NCBI RefSeq assembly: GCF_014646915.1
Contig: NZ_BMOE01000002.1
Location: 336,686 to 400,685, forward strand
From: Deinococcus aquiradiocola
GTDB taxonomy: Bacteria > Deinococcota > Deinococci > Deinococcales > Deinococcaceae
DNA length: 64,000 bases
Direction: 5' to 3'
Position 1 is the stretch's first letter, and each line of letters opens with the position of its first letter. The notes below the pieces were generated by a model, which saw only the letters and a list, made by a program, of their open reading frames with translations, searched no databases and was not told where the DNA came from. The position numbers and the translations under genes are program-made. Positions 1-8,715 of the stretch are shown here, piece by piece.

Positions 1-183
1 CCTGCCAGGATCCGGGACGACGGGACGCTCCGGTGCAGCTGCGACCGAAAACGCCTTAGCTAAGTGAAGCCTGATGGTGACCCCAAGCATACCAGTCGTC
101 CGGCAGGTCTGCACATCGGCGCCGTCCGGCCACCGGGCCGACTTCCGGTCCGGAGGCGGAGCGTTCCTTCCCCGCACGGCCCC
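1..183. other. Window edge, no assignable gene
   Basis: All three plus-strand frames are open from the window edge to stops at bases 57, 63 and 66, so the 3' end of an upstream plus-strand gene could end here. The three short tails give no recognisable family and I cannot choose between them. The rest, up to the end of bioF, holds nothing I recognise. Confidence 0.3.
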
Positions 184-1392
184 TCAGCTTCCAGTGGACG
201 TGCCGGCGTGCAGGGCGTCCAGGCAGGCCTGCAGGGCGTCCCAGGTGTGCGCGGCGTTCAGGGCGAAACGCACGCGGGCACGGCCGTCCGGCACGGTGGG
301 CGGGCGGATGGCGACAGCCGCGAAACCCTGCTCGCGCAGCTGCGCGGCGCGCGCCAGGGTGGGCTGTTCCCCGCCCAGCACGACGGGAACGACGTGGCTC
401 TCGCTGCCCGCAAGGTCATGCCCGGCGAGCGTGAGCGCCTGACGGAAGCGTGCGGCGTTCGCGTGCAGGGCGCGGCGCGCGCCGTCCATGTCGCGCGCGT
501 GCAGGACGTTCAGGAGGCTGACGGCCGTGTTGGCGGGCGGGAGGCCCGTCGTGAAGATGAAGCTCCGCGCCGTGTTCACGAGGTAACGGATGAGGGTGCG
601 GTCCCCGGCGACGTACGCGCCGACACTGCCGTACGCCTTGCCGAGCGTGCCCATCAGCACGTCGATGTCCGCCGTGACGCCCTGCGCGTGCGCGAGCCCG
701 GCGCCCTGCGCGCCGATGACGCCGCCGCTGTGCGCCTCGTCGATCATCAGCCACGCCCCGGACCGGCGTTTGAGGGCCACGAGGTCCGGGAGGGGTGCGA
801 GCGTGCCGTCCATGCTGAAGAGGGCGTCCGTGACGATCAGCTTGCGCGGCGCGCGGCTCTCCTGCAGCTGCCGTTCGAGGGTGTGCAGGTCCCGGTGCGG
901 GTACACGTGCACGTCGGCGCGGCTGAGGCGCGCGCCGTCGATGATGGACGCGTGGTTCAGGGCGTCGCTGAACACCGCGTCGCCCCGGCCGACGAGGGCC
1001 GGGATGACGCCGGTGTTCGCGGCGACGCCACTCCCGAACAGCAGGGCCGCCTGCTGGCCCTTGAGGTCCGCGAGTTCCCGTTCGAGCAGGGCGTTCACCG
1101 GGTGGTTGCCGGTGATGAGCCGCGCGGCGCCCGCCCCGAAGCGCGTGAGGGCGTCCGTGACGACCTCCGTCTCGCCCGGCGGCAGGTGACCCTGCAGGGC
1201 GGCGCGGGCGGTGTCAGGCGTCCACGTGAGGCGCGACAGGCCCAGGTAGTCGTTGGAGGCCAGGTCGAGGAGACGCTGCCCGTTCAGGCGCAGGTACCCG
1301 GGCGCAGGGTCGGGCGTCCAGTCGTGCAGTACCCGTTCCCGACCCTGCACCCGCAGGGCGTCCAGGCGGATGCCAAGGTCAGCCCAGCTCAC
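184..1392 (-). CDS. bioF: 8-amino-7-oxononanoate synthase
   Basis: PLP enzyme of biotin synthesis that condenses pimeloyl-ACP with L-alanine to give KAPA. The product is 402 residues, close to the usual family length. It carries the N-terminal LASNDYLGL motif of alpha-oxoamine synthases, the DEAHSGG motif, and the PLP lysine in MGTLGKAYGSVGAY. The open frame runs further upstream to 1884, but that extension is antisense-like sequence inside bioA. The GTG at 1392 is preferred because it overlaps the bioA stop as GTGA, implying translational coupling. Last gene of the four-gene operon bioB-bioD-bioA-bioF. Confidence 0.95.
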   Translation of the reverse strand: MSWADLGIRLDALRVQGRERVLHDWTPDPAPGYLRLNGQRLLDLASNDYLGLSRLTWTPDTARAALQGHLPPGETEVVTDALTRFGAGAARLITGNHPVNALLERELADLKGQQAALLFGSGVAANTGVIPALVGRGDAVFSDALNHASIIDGARLSRADVHVYPHRDLHTLERQLQESRAPRKLIVTDALFSMDGTLAPLPDLVALKRRSGAWLMIDEAHSGGVIGAQGAGLAHAQGVTADIDVLMGTLGKAYGSVGAYVAGDRTLIRYLVNTARSFIFTTGLPPANTAVSLLNVLHARDMDGARRALHANAARFRQALTLAGHDLAGSESHVVPVVLGGEQPTLARAAQLREQGFAAVAIRPPTVPDGRARVRFALNAAHTWDALQACLDALHAGTSTGS

Positions 1393-2699
1393 GCGGGACG
1401 GCCGTAGGTCCCGGCGGCGTCCAGCATGGCGCCGTACGCCTGGCGCAGCTGCTCGTCCGTCACGACGTACGGCGGGAGGAGGTACATGACGTTCCCGAGG
1501 GGACGCATCAGCAGGCCGCGCGCCGCGAAGTACTGCCGCAGTTCGAGGCTGGTGTTCCCGCCGTACTCGCCCGCCCCACGGATCTCGGCAGCGAGGATGG
1601 TGCCGACCTGCCGGACGTGCGTGACGTTCGGGTGCGCGGCGAGTTCCGCGCGTGCCGCCGCGTGCCGCGCCCCGATGCGCGCCCAGTGGGCGGACGTCTC
1701 CGCCGAAAGCGTGAGGTCGAGGGAGGCGAGGGCGGCCGCGCACGCGAGCGGGTTCGCGGTGTACGAGTGCCCGTGCGCGAAGGCCCGGTCGAAGGTGTCG
1801 CCCTCGAAGGCGAGGTACAGGTCCTCGGTGGCCGCGGTGAGGCCCATCGGCAGGAACCCGCCGGTGAGGCCCTTGCTGAAGCACATCAGGTCCGGGCGTT
1901 CCTGCAGGTGCCGCGCGGCGAACAGTTCACCCGTCCGGCCGAAGCCCGTCATGACCTCGTCCAGGATGACGAGCGCGCCGCTCGCGTGCACGCGGCGGAT
2001 CACCTCGTTCAGGAAGGCGGGGCGCGTGACGCGCATCCCGGCCGAGCCCTGCACGAGCGGTTCGAGCAGGATGGCGCTCACGTCGTCCCCGAGTGCGGCG
2101 TCCAGCGCGGCGAGTGCGGCCGCCTCGCGCGCGTCCACGTCCTCGTCACCGTCCCAGGTGGCGGGGTACGGCAGGAACGTCACGCCGAACAGCTTGTCCT
2201 GGAACGGCGCGTAGAAGCCGCTCGTCGCGCCCGCACTCATCGCGCCGAACGTGTCCCCGTGATACCCGCCGTCGAAGGCCAGGAGGCGCGTGCGGCGCTC
2301 GCCGCGGTTGTGGTGCGCCTGCAGCGCGATCTTCAGGGCGACCTCGACGGCGGTGGAACCGTTGTCGCTGAAGAACACCCGGGACAGGCCCGGCAGTTCC
2401 GCGGTGAGGCGCGCGGCGAGGTGCGTGGCGGGCGCGTGCGTGAACCCCGCGAAGATCACGTGTTCGAGCGTCCCTGCCTGCCGCGCGATCGCCTGCGCGA
2501 TGTGCGGGTGCGCGTGCCCGTGCAGGTTCACCCACCACGAGCTGACCATGTCGAGCAGTTGCGAGCCGTCCGCCGCGTGCAGGACGGCGCCCTCGCCGCG
2601 CACGATCACGGTGGGCGTGGGGGCCGTGCGGGACTGCGTGAAGGGATGCCAGACGTGCCGCGCGTCCAGGTCGAGCAGCGTGGGCGGCGCGGCGCTCAC
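1389..2699 (-). CDS. bioA: Adenosylmethionine-8-amino-7-oxononanoate aminotransferase
   Basis: PLP aminotransferase that converts KAPA to DAPA with S-adenosylmethionine as amino donor. The 436-residue product shows the class III aminotransferase pattern: WHPFTQ near the N-terminus, SSWWVNLHGHAHP, the FFSDNGSTAVE segment, LDEVMTGFGRTG, and the PLP lysine in CFSKGLTGG. The start GTG at 2699 overlaps the bioD stop as GTGA. The frame is open well beyond this start, but the extra residues are low-complexity and lie over bioD. Confidence 0.95.
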   Translation of the reverse strand: MSAAPPTLLDLDARHVWHPFTQSRTAPTPTVIVRGEGAVLHAADGSQLLDMVSSWWVNLHGHAHPHIAQAIARQAGTLEHVIFAGFTHAPATHLAARLTAELPGLSRVFFSDNGSTAVEVALKIALQAHHNRGERRTRLLAFDGGYHGDTFGAMSAGATSGFYAPFQDKLFGVTFLPYPATWDGDEDVDAREAAALAALDAALGDDVSAILLEPLVQGSAGMRVTRPAFLNEVIRRVHASGALVILDEVMTGFGRTGELFAARHLQERPDLMCFSKGLTGGFLPMGLTAATEDLYLAFEGDTFDRAFAHGHSYTANPLACAAALASLDLTLSAETSAHWARIGARHAAARAELAAHPNVTHVRQVGTILAAEIRGAGEYGGNTSLELRQYFAARGLLMRPLGNVMYLLPPYVVTDEQLRQAYGAMLDAAGTYGRPA

Positions 2700-3355
2700 C
2701 CTGCCGCCCCGGCCGTCAGGAGGGCCTGCGCGGCGTCCTGCACGGCGGCAGGCGTCACCGCGTCCAGCGGGGGAATCTGCAGGATCACAGGCACCTGAGC
2801 ATGCCGTTCGATGGCGTCCCGGTTGTGCGGGGCGAGCGGGCCGCTCAGGATCACGCCCGCCACGCTCAACCCCCGCTCCCGGACGGCGTTCACGGTCAGG
2901 AGCGTGTGGTTGATGGTGCCGAGCGTGCTGCGCGCCGCGATCACGACCGGCAGGCCGAGCGCGGCCATCAGGTCGAGCATCGACTCGCGGTCGTTGATCG
3001 GCACGAGCACCCCGCCCGCGCCCTCCACCACCAGCGGGCCGGCGCTGGAAGGGCGCGCGGCGAGGACGTCCGCGACGCTCACGCGTTCTCCCTCCAGCGC
3101 CGCGGCGCGTTCCGGGGCGGACGGGTCGCGGTACACGCGGACGGGCGCGTGCACGCGCTCCGGCGGGAGGCCCGCGAGCGTGGCGACGGTGCCGGTGTCG
3201 TCGTCCCCGTCCGCCGCGCCGGTCTGCAGCGGCTTCCAGTACCGGGCACTCCACGCGCGGGCCAGCACGGCGCTCACGAGCGTCTTGCCGACCCCGGTGT
3301 CGGTGCCGGTCACGAACACCTGCCGCTCGGCCGTCAGGGCTTCAGGCGCGTGCAC
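2696..3355 (-). CDS. bioD: Dethiobiotin synthetase
   Basis: ATP-dependent carboxylase that closes the ureido ring of dethiobiotin from DAPA and CO2. The 219-residue protein begins with the P-loop GTDTGVGKT close to the N-terminus and has VVEGAGGVLVPI and SGPLAPHNRDAI, typical of BioD. Start is GTG at 3355, two bases after the bioB stop, so the gene is co-transcribed and probably coupled to bioB. It overlaps bioA by four bases at its end. Confidence 0.95.
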   Translation of the reverse strand: MHAPEALTAERQVFVTGTDTGVGKTLVSAVLARAWSARYWKPLQTGAADGDDDTGTVATLAGLPPERVHAPVRVYRDPSAPERAAALEGERVSVADVLAARPSSAGPLVVEGAGGVLVPINDRESMLDLMAALGLPVVIAARSTLGTINHTLLTVNAVRERGLSVAGVILSGPLAPHNRDAIERHAQVPVILQIPPLDAVTPAAVQDAAQALLTAGAAG

Positions 3356-3357
3356 CG

Positions 3358-4395
3358 TCAGTCCCCGAGGGCAGGCGCGAGGTCCGCCTGCGGGGCGTGC
3401 GGGGTGGGCGCGGCATGCAGGCCCAGGTCGCGGATCATGTTCCAGTCCGCGCCCGCCTCCTGACCGCCTTCCGTGAGGTAATCGCCGAGGAAGATCGAGT
3501 TCGCGACGAGCAGCGCGAGCGGCTGCAGGCTCCGCAGGTGAATTTCACGCCCGGCGCTCGCGCGCAGTTCCGCCTGCGGGTTCAGCAGCCGGAACAGGCT
3601 CAGGACGCGCAGGCAGTACCACGGCGTGAAGTGCGCCGTCGTCTGCGCGCCGTCGAGGCCCGTCCCGTCGATGGGAATCAGGAAGTTCACGGGAATGCTG
3701 TCGGCCCGCCTCGCCCGCAGGGTGCGGGCGAGGTCCACGATCTGCTCGGCGCTCTCCCCCATCCCGATGATCACGCCGCTGCAGGTGCTCATGCCCGCCT
3801 GGGCAGCGTGCGTGAGCGTCTCCACCCGGTCCGCGTACGAGTGTGTGGAGCAGATGTTCCCGTAGTGGTCCTCGTGCGTGTTGAGGTTGTGGTTGTACGC
3901 GTCGACGCCCGCGTCCCGCAGGGTCTGCGCCTTGCGCTGGCCGTCCTCACCGAGCAGCAGACCCATGCAGGCGCACACCTCCAGGTTCGTTTCCGCCTTG
4001 ATGAGCCGCGTGGCCTCGCTCACCTGCTCGACCTCGTTCCACGTGCCGCCCCGGCCGGACAGCACGATGCAGTACCGCTGCGCGCCCGCCTCCTGCGCCT
4101 TGCGGGCCTCGGCGAGCATCTCGCGCGGGTGCAGCACCCGGTACTTCGGGACGCCCGTATCGGCCTCCTTGGCCTGCGAGCAGTACGAGCAGTCCTCGGC
4201 ACACAGGCCGCTCTTGGCGTTCAGGAGGATGTTCACCTTCACGCGGTCCCCGAAGGCCTCGCGCCGGACGCGCCACGCGGCGTCCAGCAGGCGCAGGGTG
4301 TCGGTGTCCGGCAGGTTCAGGACGGCGAGGCCCTCCTCGGGCGTGAGGATCTCGCCGCTCAGGACGCGGCCAGCCAGGGTATCGATGTTCAGCAT
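3358..4395 (-). CDS. bioB: Biotin synthase
   Basis: Radical SAM enzyme that inserts sulfur into dethiobiotin. The 345-residue product has the radical-SAM cysteines in CAEDCSYCSQ and the family segments YNHNLNTHEDHYGNI and IPIDGTGL. The frame is open to 4533, but the ATG at 4395 has a strong Shine-Dalgarno (TGGAGGT) about eight bases upstream, and the longer form would read through the inverted-repeat operator. First gene of the bio operon. No bioC or bioH is visible here. Confidence 0.96.
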   Translation of the reverse strand: MLNIDTLAGRVLSGEILTPEEGLAVLNLPDTDTLRLLDAAWRVRREAFGDRVKVNILLNAKSGLCAEDCSYCSQAKEADTGVPKYRVLHPREMLAEARKAQEAGAQRYCIVLSGRGGTWNEVEQVSEATRLIKAETNLEVCACMGLLLGEDGQRKAQTLRDAGVDAYNHNLNTHEDHYGNICSTHSYADRVETLTHAAQAGMSTCSGVIIGMGESAEQIVDLARTLRARRADSIPVNFLIPIDGTGLDGAQTTAHFTPWYCLRVLSLFRLLNPQAELRASAGREIHLRSLQPLALLVANSIFLGDYLTEGGQEAGADWNMIRDLGLHAAPTPHAPQADLAPALGD

Positions 4396-4414
4396 GTGGG
4401 TGGACCTCCAGTGA

Positions 4415-4450
4415 TTTCGTTCAGCAGTGTACGCGGAACACTGAACGAAA
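4415..4450. promoter_or_regulatory. Inverted-repeat operator upstream of bioB
   Basis: The outer arms TTTCGTTCAG (4415-4424) and CTGAACGAAA (4441-4450) are perfectly complementary. Nested inside are CAGTGT (4425-4430) and ACACTG (4438-4443), forming a second, offset palindrome. It lies 20 bases before the bioB start, a position suited to repressing the bio operon. The sequence does not resemble the classical TTGTTAACC-type BirA box, so a different biotin repressor is possible. No regulator gene adjoins it. Confidence 0.7.
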
Positions 4451-4600
4451 CCCCCGAACCTGAACCCGGTCCAGAAAATCCCTTCACGCCCGCGAAGACC
4501 TGCTGGACAGCGGAAGGAGGGGGCCGCGTCCACAGGCTCCCCTCCCCCTCGTCGTTCCGTCAGGTCGTGTGCCCGCAGTGCGGGGGCATCTGGCCCCGGG

Positions 4601-7222
4601 TCAGCGGGCCGACTGGTTCACGAAGCCCGCCACCCACGCGAGCGGCGCGTTCCAGTTGATGGTGACCTCGTTCATGGTGTACGCGCCGATGTCGTCGACG
4701 TAGCACTTCAGGCCCGTGCATCTGCCGCGCAGTTTCGCGGCGACCGGGTCGCTGAAGTTCACGGCGTTCGGTCCGCCGGACACCACGCCCCTGGGCGGCG
4801 CGGGCAGCGTGGCGTCCAGCGAGGGCGCCCAGAAGCGGTGGTGGGGGTTGCGGAGGGGACGCGTGCCGTACCCGGACACGTACGACTTGTCCATGGGGTT
4901 GCGGCCGAGCAGGTAGTTCAGGCCTTCGAGCACGGCGTCCTGGTACGACGCGTCACCGGTGAAGTCATACGCGAGCCCCATCAGGACGGAACGGTTCAGG
5001 ATGCCGCTGTTCGATCCCCACTCGGGCATGGCGCCCCGGAACGGGAGGCGGTACCCCTGCGTGGCGAGGTCGGCCCGGTCGCGGGCCGCGGCCGCCACGA
5101 TGTTACCCCGGGCCTGCTGCACGTCGGCGGCGGGAAGGCCGCTCGGGACGGTGGCGAGCGTGATCGTCCCGGCCGTGGCGAGCTCGTTCCAGGCGAGTTC
5201 CTTGTCGGCAGGCACCTGCAGGTACAGCGGGCTGGCCCGGAGGAAGGTCAGGTACTGGGCGTCGCCGGTCGTGGCGTACAGTTCAGCGGCCGCCCAGTAG
5301 AACTCGTCGTTCACGTTGGCGTCGTCGTACGGTCCGCCGCCGACGAACAGGTCGTAGGCGTACACGTCCGGCTGGGCGCGCGCGGCGGTCCAGGCGCGTT
5401 TCGCGGCCGTGAGGCAGCGGTCCGCGAAGGCCGGGTTGGACGCCCGGTAGATGCGGGCGCACTGCGCGGCGTTCGCGGCGAGGTTCAGGGTGGCGGCGGT
5501 GGTGGGGTAGTACAGGGCGCGCGGCTGCGGGTCCTGGTCCGGCCGGAGCGGCAGGCCCGTCCAGGCGACGTCCGTGAGCTTCTGGTGCACCATCCCGCCC
5601 GCGTCCGTCGGGGTGAAGGTGAGGGCGGACGTGTGGGCGCTCTGATCGCCGTGCGGGAGCGGCAGGGTCTGGCCGTCCGGGACCTGCAAGGCCAGCATGA
5701 ACTGCAGTTCCCAGCGCACCTCGTCGAGCAAGTCGCTCCTGCCGTTGGCCCGCTCGGGGAGGTTGAGCGCGCCGTCGCCGTCCTGCACGCCCATGCGAGC
5801 GTCGCGTTCGGCGAGGTTCAGGAGCGTCCAGACGCTCACGCCGCCGTTCACGACGTACTTGCCGTGGTCTCCGGCGTCGTACCAGCCGCCGGCCGCGTTC
5901 AGGCTGTACGCGCAGCCGGGCCAGACGTTCCCCCTGGCGTCGGTGCCGCTGAAGCAGGTGACGCGGGTGTCGCCCTGGTTCGGCGCGGTGCCCGTGTGTC
6001 CTGCGGGGCGGGCGAGGGCCGGGTCGCCGACGTACGCGGCCTCGATCGGGATGCCGCTGCGCGTCTGGTAGAAGTACCCCAGGGCGTCGGTCTTGAGGGT
6101 GCCGTACACCGCGCCGATCTCGAAGGGGTGGCTGGTGAAGCCCGCGACGTCCAGCACGTAGCCCCGGCCCTGCGTGGTGACGCCGCTGAAGTCCGCCTGA
6201 TGGACGGACTCGCCGCTGGCGGCGTCGGCACCGAACACGGTGGTCCGGCCCGACCTGACGGCCGTGTGGTTCGCGTCGTAGAGCGTCCAGGGGAGCGGGG
6301 CGCTGGACTCGAAGGGGATGGCGGCGATCTTGGGTTTGCCGGGCAGGTACCCGGTCTGGTTGACGCGCACGAGCGCGAGGTCGTCCTGCCCGGCCGCCGG
6401 GACGGCCGCACCGTAGGCGGGGCCCTTCAGGGAGACGCCGCTCAGGCAGACGCGGGTGGCGAGTTTCGCGCCCAGCTGGAACTGGAAGCTGGCTTTCGGG
6501 TCGCTGGCCTCGTTCATGGTGAAGGTGTACGCGTACGTTTTCGGGATGGACGTGACGTCCACGTCGGCGGCGAAGTACGAGGTGTAGGGAGCGCCGTCGT
6601 ACTGCAGCAGGGTCTTGAAGGCGGTGGCCTGGTCGGCGCGCGCGGTGAAGGTCAGGGTGTAGGTCGCGCCCTGGTTCAGTCCGATGCCGGCCTGTCCGAA
6701 GATCACGTCGTAGACGTTCGTTCCGGCCTGCGTGATGTTCAGGCAGCTTTCACCGCCGGCGACGGTGGCGCTGACCGCGCCGGACGTCCACCAGGGGTCC
6801 TGCCCGCCGCTGAAGGTGCCGTTGCTGAGGAGTTCGGTGGTGGAGGTGTCCTTGATCCGGACGTCGACGGGGACCGGCGCGGAGATGCCGGTCACGCCGG
6901 TGGTCGTGACGGCCTGGGCGGAGTAGACGTGCGTGCCGTTCTGGGTGGGGTCGACGGTGACGGTGGCGTCGTAGGGGGCGGCGCTGTCCTCGCCGATCCT
7001 GCGGCCGCGGTCGTAGAAGACCACGCGGGCGACGTTGTCAGTGCCGGGGGCGGTGGCGAGCAGGTGGACGGTGCCTGCGGCGGTGACGGTGGTGGTGTCG
7101 GCGCTGAGGGTGACGGTGGGGGCGGGGGCGGTGGGCGGGTCGACCGGCTGGCTGGCGGAGCAGGCGGTGAGGAGGAGGCCGCAGGTGAGGGTGGCGAGGG
7201 CGCCGAGTCTGGGGTGTGACAT
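4601..7222 (-). CDS. GH9 endoglucanase lipoprotein, multidomain
   Basis: Secreted cellulase of 873 residues. A lipoprotein signal ends in LLLTACSAS (lipobox Cys about residue 21). Then come an Ig-like domain (about 35-120), a CBM4/9-like carbohydrate-binding domain (about 130-265), the Ig-like CelD N-terminal domain (about 285-370) and the GH9 catalytic domain to the end. Catalytic landmarks are GGWYDAGDHGKYV near residue 445 (the catalytic Asp pair), NPHHRFW, and the acid Glu in MNEVTINWN near 850. An AGGAG precedes the ATG. Upstream are a perfect LacI-type operator and a promoter. Likely degrades beta-1,4-glucan outside the cell. Confidence 0.93.
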   Translation of the reverse strand: MSHPRLGALATLTCGLLLTACSASQPVDPPTAPAPTVTLSADTTTVTAAGTVHLLATAPGTDNVARVVFYDRGRRIGEDSAAPYDATVTVDPTQNGTHVYSAQAVTTTGVTGISAPVPVDVRIKDTSTTELLSNGTFSGGQDPWWTSGAVSATVAGGESCLNITQAGTNVYDVIFGQAGIGLNQGATYTLTFTARADQATAFKTLLQYDGAPYTSYFAADVDVTSIPKTYAYTFTMNEASDPKASFQFQLGAKLATRVCLSGVSLKGPAYGAAVPAAGQDDLALVRVNQTGYLPGKPKIAAIPFESSAPLPWTLYDANHTAVRSGRTTVFGADAASGESVHQADFSGVTTQGRGYVLDVAGFTSHPFEIGAVYGTLKTDALGYFYQTRSGIPIEAAYVGDPALARPAGHTGTAPNQGDTRVTCFSGTDARGNVWPGCAYSLNAAGGWYDAGDHGKYVVNGGVSVWTLLNLAERDARMGVQDGDGALNLPERANGRSDLLDEVRWELQFMLALQVPDGQTLPLPHGDQSAHTSALTFTPTDAGGMVHQKLTDVAWTGLPLRPDQDPQPRALYYPTTAATLNLAANAAQCARIYRASNPAFADRCLTAAKRAWTAARAQPDVYAYDLFVGGGPYDDANVNDEFYWAAAELYATTGDAQYLTFLRASPLYLQVPADKELAWNELATAGTITLATVPSGLPAADVQQARGNIVAAAARDRADLATQGYRLPFRGAMPEWGSNSGILNRSVLMGLAYDFTGDASYQDAVLEGLNYLLGRNPMDKSYVSGYGTRPLRNPHHRFWAPSLDATLPAPPRGVVSGGPNAVNFSDPVAAKLRGRCTGLKCYVDDIGAYTMNEVTINWNAPLAWVAGFVNQSAR

Positions 7223-7250
7223 GGAAGCTCCTGGGAGAGGGCGAAGGAAA

Positions 7251-7264
7251 TGAAAGCGCTTTCA
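7251..7264. promoter_or_regulatory. LacI-family operator in the GH9 leader
   Basis: Perfect 14-bp palindrome TGAAAGCGCTTTCA, the classic LacI/CcpA/CebR-type operator shape with a central CG. It sits 28 bases before the GH9 start, inside the predicted transcript leader. The LacI-family regulator at 8712 is the obvious candidate ligand. Confidence 0.8.
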
Positions 7265-7394
7265 AAGCTGGCCAAGGAGGCAACTGGACGACGCCCCCAC
7301 GAGAGATGCGGGAACAGATGAGACCCGGCCCACAGCAACGGACTGAAGAAGGCGGATGAGGGATTCGAAGGGACTGGATTGTGGTCTGAGCAGT

Positions 7395-7436
7395 ACCGTA
7401 CCAGTTCTGGCCGGGAGCGTCAAGAAAGCCTTTTCC
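7395..7436 (-). promoter_or_regulatory. GH9 promoter with operator-like site
   Basis: On the minus strand a TTGACG -35 box (7418-7423) and a TACGGT -10 box (7395-7400) are separated by exactly 17 bases. Just upstream, 7423-7436 reads, on the plus strand, AGAAAGCCTTTTCC, a degenerate version of the TGAAAGCGCTTTCA operator. Transcription would begin near 7388, leaving a leader of about 165 bases that contains the perfect operator. Confidence 0.6.
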
Positions 7437-7598
7437 TGACATCCGCATCACACCTGATCCCGAGGACTACCTGACCCGGCAGACTCGCCGTCATGGCGAG
7501 AACCCCATCTCAGACACGCAGAAGGAAATCTCGCTGCGGCTCTTACCCCACGGCGGCCGGGCGCACCTTCCCCGCCGCTCGGTGGCCAGAGGCCCTTC

Positions 7599-7627
7599 TT
7601 GACGAAAAGGCTTTCACAACTTACGCT
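7599..7627 (+). promoter_or_regulatory. GH16 promoter with operator in the spacer
   Basis: TTGACG (7599-7604) and TACGCT (7622-7627) are separated by 17 bases. The spacer contains CGAAAAGGCTTTCA (7603-7616), which matches the perfect palindrome at 7251 in 11 of 14 positions. A repressor bound there would block RNA polymerase directly. Confidence 0.6.
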
Positions 7628-7786
7628 GTCCCTGCACCTCCACAACAGCCCGCTCCTGCACGGCCCCGGCCACCACCGATGCCCGTCAGGTCGGCCTTCA
7701 GGTTGCCGGGAAGTCGCGTGCCAGGGACCGGCGCCGCCCCCGCACGGCCCGGTCCCCCGCCCTCCGCCGATCAAAGGACGCTGCCC

Positions 7787-8626
7787 ATGACCACACCCGC
7801 TCCCCGCGCCCTGCTGCTCCTGATGCTCACCGCCGGACTGGCCGGCTGCGCTGGCCCCGCTGCCCAGACGCCGACAGTACAGACACCAGTTGCCCAGACC
7901 CCTGCCGCCCAGACGCCACCATCCGGTCAGGCCCTCAATGCCCAGGCTGTCAGCGGGCCGTTCAGCCGCTGGGGCCAGACCTGGACCGCGTCCAGCTGGA
8001 AGAACGGCGACCCCCTCTTCGGGTGCACCTTCTCGCCCGCCAACCTCACCCTCGGCAGCGGCAGTGACACCGCCGTCTACGGCTGGCTCGACAGCAGCAC
8101 CTGCAGCGAACTGAAATCCAACCGCTACAAGTCGCAGGGCAACGCCTTCGGCGGCGACATCTTCGTGCCGAACATCTCCGGGACGACCTCCACCCTCTTC
8201 ACGTACCTGGACGACGGCAATGTCTGGAACGAGATCGACGCCGAATTCGTGCCGGGCAGGGGCCTGCATCCGGCCCTGATCTACCGCGGCAGCAGGGGCG
8301 GCGTCCGGTACATCTATCAGGCCTGGGTGCCCGCCACGGCCGGCGCCTGGCACACCTTCAAGGTCGACTGGCAGAGCACCACCATCACCTGGACCCTGGA
8401 CGGACGGGTGGTCTTCACCATGATCCGGGACAGCACGCTCGGCCTGGGCGCCGCCGTCGTCACCGGCAGCGGCGCCAGCATGCGGATCCCCGCGCAGGCG
8501 TGGCCGACGCGCAGCCAGCAGCTCATCGCGAACTTCTGGCGCGGCAGCAACACGGGCGACTCGGTCGGCTTCCTGGGCAGCTACACCGGCGGGACCGGCA
8601 ACGCCATCTGGAACAACCTGTACTGA
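7787..8626 (+). CDS. GH16-like beta-glucanase lipoprotein
   Basis: 279-residue secreted protein. The signal peptide ends in the lipobox LAGC, followed by a Pro/Gln/Thr-rich spacer with repeated TPxAQTP units and a GH16-like beta-sandwich. The segment GNVWNEIDAEFVPG near residue 148 matches the GH16 active-site motif (E-x-D-x-x-E form, here NEIDAEF). WHTFKVDW and ITWTLDGRVVF are also typical of the fold. Probably cleaves beta-1,3/1,4-glucan, complementing the GH9 enzyme opposite. The ATG at 7787 is chosen over the longer frame from 7493 because it starts the signal peptide and has AAAGGA upstream. Confidence 0.85.
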   Translation: MTTPAPRALLLLMLTAGLAGCAGPAAQTPTVQTPVAQTPAAQTPPSGQALNAQAVSGPFSRWGQTWTASSWKNGDPLFGCTFSPANLTLGSGSDTAVYGWLDSSTCSELKSNRYKSQGNAFGGDIFVPNISGTTSTLFTYLDDGNVWNEIDAEFVPGRGLHPALIYRGSRGGVRYIYQAWVPATAGAWHTFKVDWQSTTITWTLDGRVVFTMIRDSTLGLGAAVVTGSGASMRIPAQAWPTRSQQLIANFWRGSNTGDSVGFLGSYTGGTGNAIWNNLY

Positions 8627-8670
8627 CCCGGGCCGCCGCGCAGCGCGGCGCACCCCGGCAGGGCAGGCGA

Positions 8671-8715
8671 TACAATGCCCCCGTGAACGACCGCGCGAAG
8701 CACTGGTGCAGGTGA
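8671..8715 (+). promoter_or_regulatory. Promoter box and leaderless mini-ORF before lacI-family gene
   Basis: A TACAAT box (8671-8676) ends six bases before a GTG at 8683. That GTG opens a ten-codon reading frame (MNDRAKHWCR) whose TGA at 8713-8715 overlaps the GTG at 8712 of the regulator as GTGA. The same six-base gap is seen at other leaderless starts in this window. No good ribosome site precedes the regulator itself, so translation may be coupled to the mini-ORF. Confidence 0.5.

Noticed and set aside
1393..1884. N-terminal extension of the bioF frame
   Set aside because: Lies over bioA, low complexity, and the GTGA overlap at 1392 gives a standard-length enzyme.
4501..4565. Terminator after GH9
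   Set aside because: GGAGGGGG and CCTCCCCC can pair but the stem is imperfect and no T-run follows.
4838..7219. Long plus-strand frame opposite GH9
   Set aside because: Val/Gly/Arg-rich composition typical of antisense in high-GC DNA; GH9 motifs are on the minus strand.
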